This document shows positions 54,999-55,956 of a stretch of DNA of 55,956 nt, one piece after another. This DNA comes from Pseudoalteromonas phenolica (GTDB lineage: Bacteria > Pseudomonadota > Gammaproteobacteria > Enterobacterales > Alteromonadaceae): positions 1 to 55,956 of the forward strand of contig NZ_PNEC01000061.1 in NCBI RefSeq assembly GCF_005886345.1, written 5' to 3'. The position numbers and the translations under genes are program-made. Under the pieces are notes generated by a model. The model made no database searches. It was not told the origin of the DNA and saw only the letters and a program-made list of their open reading frames with translations. Each line of letters starts with the position of its first letter. The stretch's first letter is position 1.

Positions 54999-55051
54999 AA
55001 GTTACAGTATAACATTCGTTGATCCACAGCCTGGTGGTGTTATACCATAAC
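54999..55051 (+). promoter_or_regulatory. Two Zur-like boxes
   Basis: GTTACAGTATAAC (55001-55013) and GTTATACCATAAC (55039-55051) each differ by one base from the Zur palindrome GTTATA-N-TATAAC. Both lie in the yaeQ/TonB-receptor intergenic region, the nearer one 35 bp before the receptor ATG. Zinc repression of the receptor is inferred. Confidence 0.7.
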
Positions 55052-55086
55052 GCCAACTGAGATCCTTTTATGAAGTACACACCATT

Positions 55087-55956
55087 ATGAAAAAATATTC
55101 GATTGTCGCGACTGCAATTTTAACTGCATTGGCTTCTACTCACTCTTATGCTGCACAAATATCAGGTAAAGTAGTTGATACAAATAACCAGCCTATATCA
55201 GGTGCAAAAGTGCACTTGCATGGTAAAAATCATTCTGTAATCACGGACAAGTTTGGTAAGTTCATTCTCAGTACTGATTCTGATAGCCAGTTACACATTT
55301 CTAAAAATCATTACATTGATAAACGCACTGATATCAAAGTAGATCAAGGCAATATAATCGTTAAATTAGAGCCAAGTTCAATCGAAAGCGTTGTTATTTA
55401 CGCTTCTGGTCTTCATAAGAACAGCTTAGAGATGACTTCCCCCGTCACTGTCTTAAGTGGTGATGAACTACAAAAAGGTGCGAAGGCAACTTTGGGTGAA
55501 ACGTTAAAAGGACAACCAGGCATTAACGCTAGCTATTTCGGCCCTGTTTCATCAAGCCCAATCATTAGAGGACTAGATGGCCCTAGAGTAAAAGTTACAC
55601 AAAATGGTCTTGATAGCAGTGACGCTTCTCGAATTGGCCCTGATCACGCTACAACAAATGAAAGCTTAGCAGCAGAACAAATTGAAGTTTTACGTGGACC
55701 TGCAACACTTCTTTATGGCTCAGGTGCAATTGGTGGTGTAGTAAATGTATTTGATAATCGTATACCCACTGACAAAATAGAAACCACCACTGGCGCTGCA
55801 AGTTACAGTTTCGATACAGTATCTAATACGAACACTTATGCGGCTTTGTTTGAAACAGGCTCTGATGGCTTTAATTTCCATTTTGATGGTGTAGTTCGTA
55901 ATGGTAAAGATTATGAAACACCAGAATATTCAGAACATGAAGAGCATGAAGAGCAT
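55087..55956 (+). CDS. TonB-dependent receptor, probable zinc uptake (ZnuD-like), C-terminus beyond window
   Basis: The first 290 codons are present and the frame is open at the right edge. A signal peptide ends S-Y-A near residue 22. A carboxypeptidase-like beta-sandwich (23-95, I-S-G-K-V-V-D) is followed by the plug domain with P-V-T-V-L-S-G-D-E-L, P-G-I-N near 143, R-G-L-D-G-P-R near 159 and V-L-R-G-P-A-T-L-L-Y-G-S-G-A-I-G-G near 200-216, then the first barrel strands. The last visible residues are His/Glu-rich (E-H-E-E-H-E-E-H), a metal-collecting loop as in ZnuD. With two Zur-like boxes upstream, zinc is the likely substrate. No clear Shine-Dalgarno; the ATG overlaps the stop of a 6-codon ORF (55070-55090). 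Confidence 0.82.
   Translation, partial: MKKYSIVATAILTALASTHSYAAQISGKVVDTNNQPISGAKVHLHGKNHSVITDKFGKFILSTDSDSQLHISKNHYIDKRTDIKVDQGNIIVKLEPSSIESVVIYASGLHKNSLEMTSPVTVLSGDELQKGAKATLGETLKGQPGINASYFGPVSSSPIIRGLDGPRVKVTQNGLDSSDASRIGPDHATTNESLAAEQIEVLRGPATLLYGSGAIGGVVNVFDNRIPTDKIETTTGAASYSFDTVSNTNTYAALFETGSDGFNFHFDGVVRNGKDYETPEYSEHEEHEEH

Noticed and set aside
1..55956. CRISPR arrays, insertion sequences or prophage genes
   Set aside because: No spaced direct repeats, transposase or phage proteins were seen anywhere in the window.

Overview
The window looks like chromosomal DNA of a marine gammaproteobacterium of the Alteromonadales, most like Pseudoalteromonas. This is inferred from low-GC coding sequence, enterobacterial-type gene blocks (lrp-ftsK-lolA-rarA-serS, serC-aroA-cmk-rpsA-ihfB-lapAB-pyrF, gyrA-ubiG-nrdAB-yfaE) and protein similarity recalled from memory. 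No database search was run.

Layout. 1-670 is the edge of an integron cassette array: a lipoprotein cassette cut by the window edge, a clear attC site, and one complete cassette encoding a secreted protein. No integrase follows; an isolated LexA box sits near where an integrase promoter would be expected. 922-8125 holds an S9 peptidase lipoprotein, a possible small RNA, a YeiH-type transporter, purEK and the ABC-F ATPase YbiT. 8216-11648 is a signalling module: a response regulator with a degenerate HD-GYP domain, divergent from an H-NOX-like sensor that has lost its heme ligands and an overlapping GAF histidine kinase. 11757-16803 is the biotin locus, bioBFCD divergent from bioA around a BirA-type operator. 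16923-22325 holds a KamA-like radical SAM protein, an HDOD protein, a thioesterase, an M23 peptidase, a two-domain QueD-like protein, fabA, and rmf, which is short and easily missed. 22825-29745 is serS-crcB-rarA-lolA-ftsK-lrp, then ald. 31100-38434 carries a P-loop kinase, asnS, fklB, tRNA-Ser(UGA), trhO and a DEAD-box helicase/CvfB pair. 38493-48774 is pyrF-lapB-lapA-ihfB-rpsA-cmk-aroA-serC-gyrA on the minus strand. 48953-54413 is ubiG-gph and nrdA-nrdB-yfaE, with NrdR and DnaA boxes ahead of nrdA. The window ends with yaeQ divergent from a truncated TonB-dependent receptor preceded by two Zur-like boxes, hence a likely zinc receptor.

Most of the window is conserved housekeeping DNA. The most unusual parts are the heme-less H-NOX-like sensor, which keeps three of the four cysteine/histidine zinc ligands known from Vibrio/Shewanella H-NOX, with its kinase and degenerate HD-GYP regulator; the integron edge with an orphan SOS promoter; and the Zur-controlled receptor.
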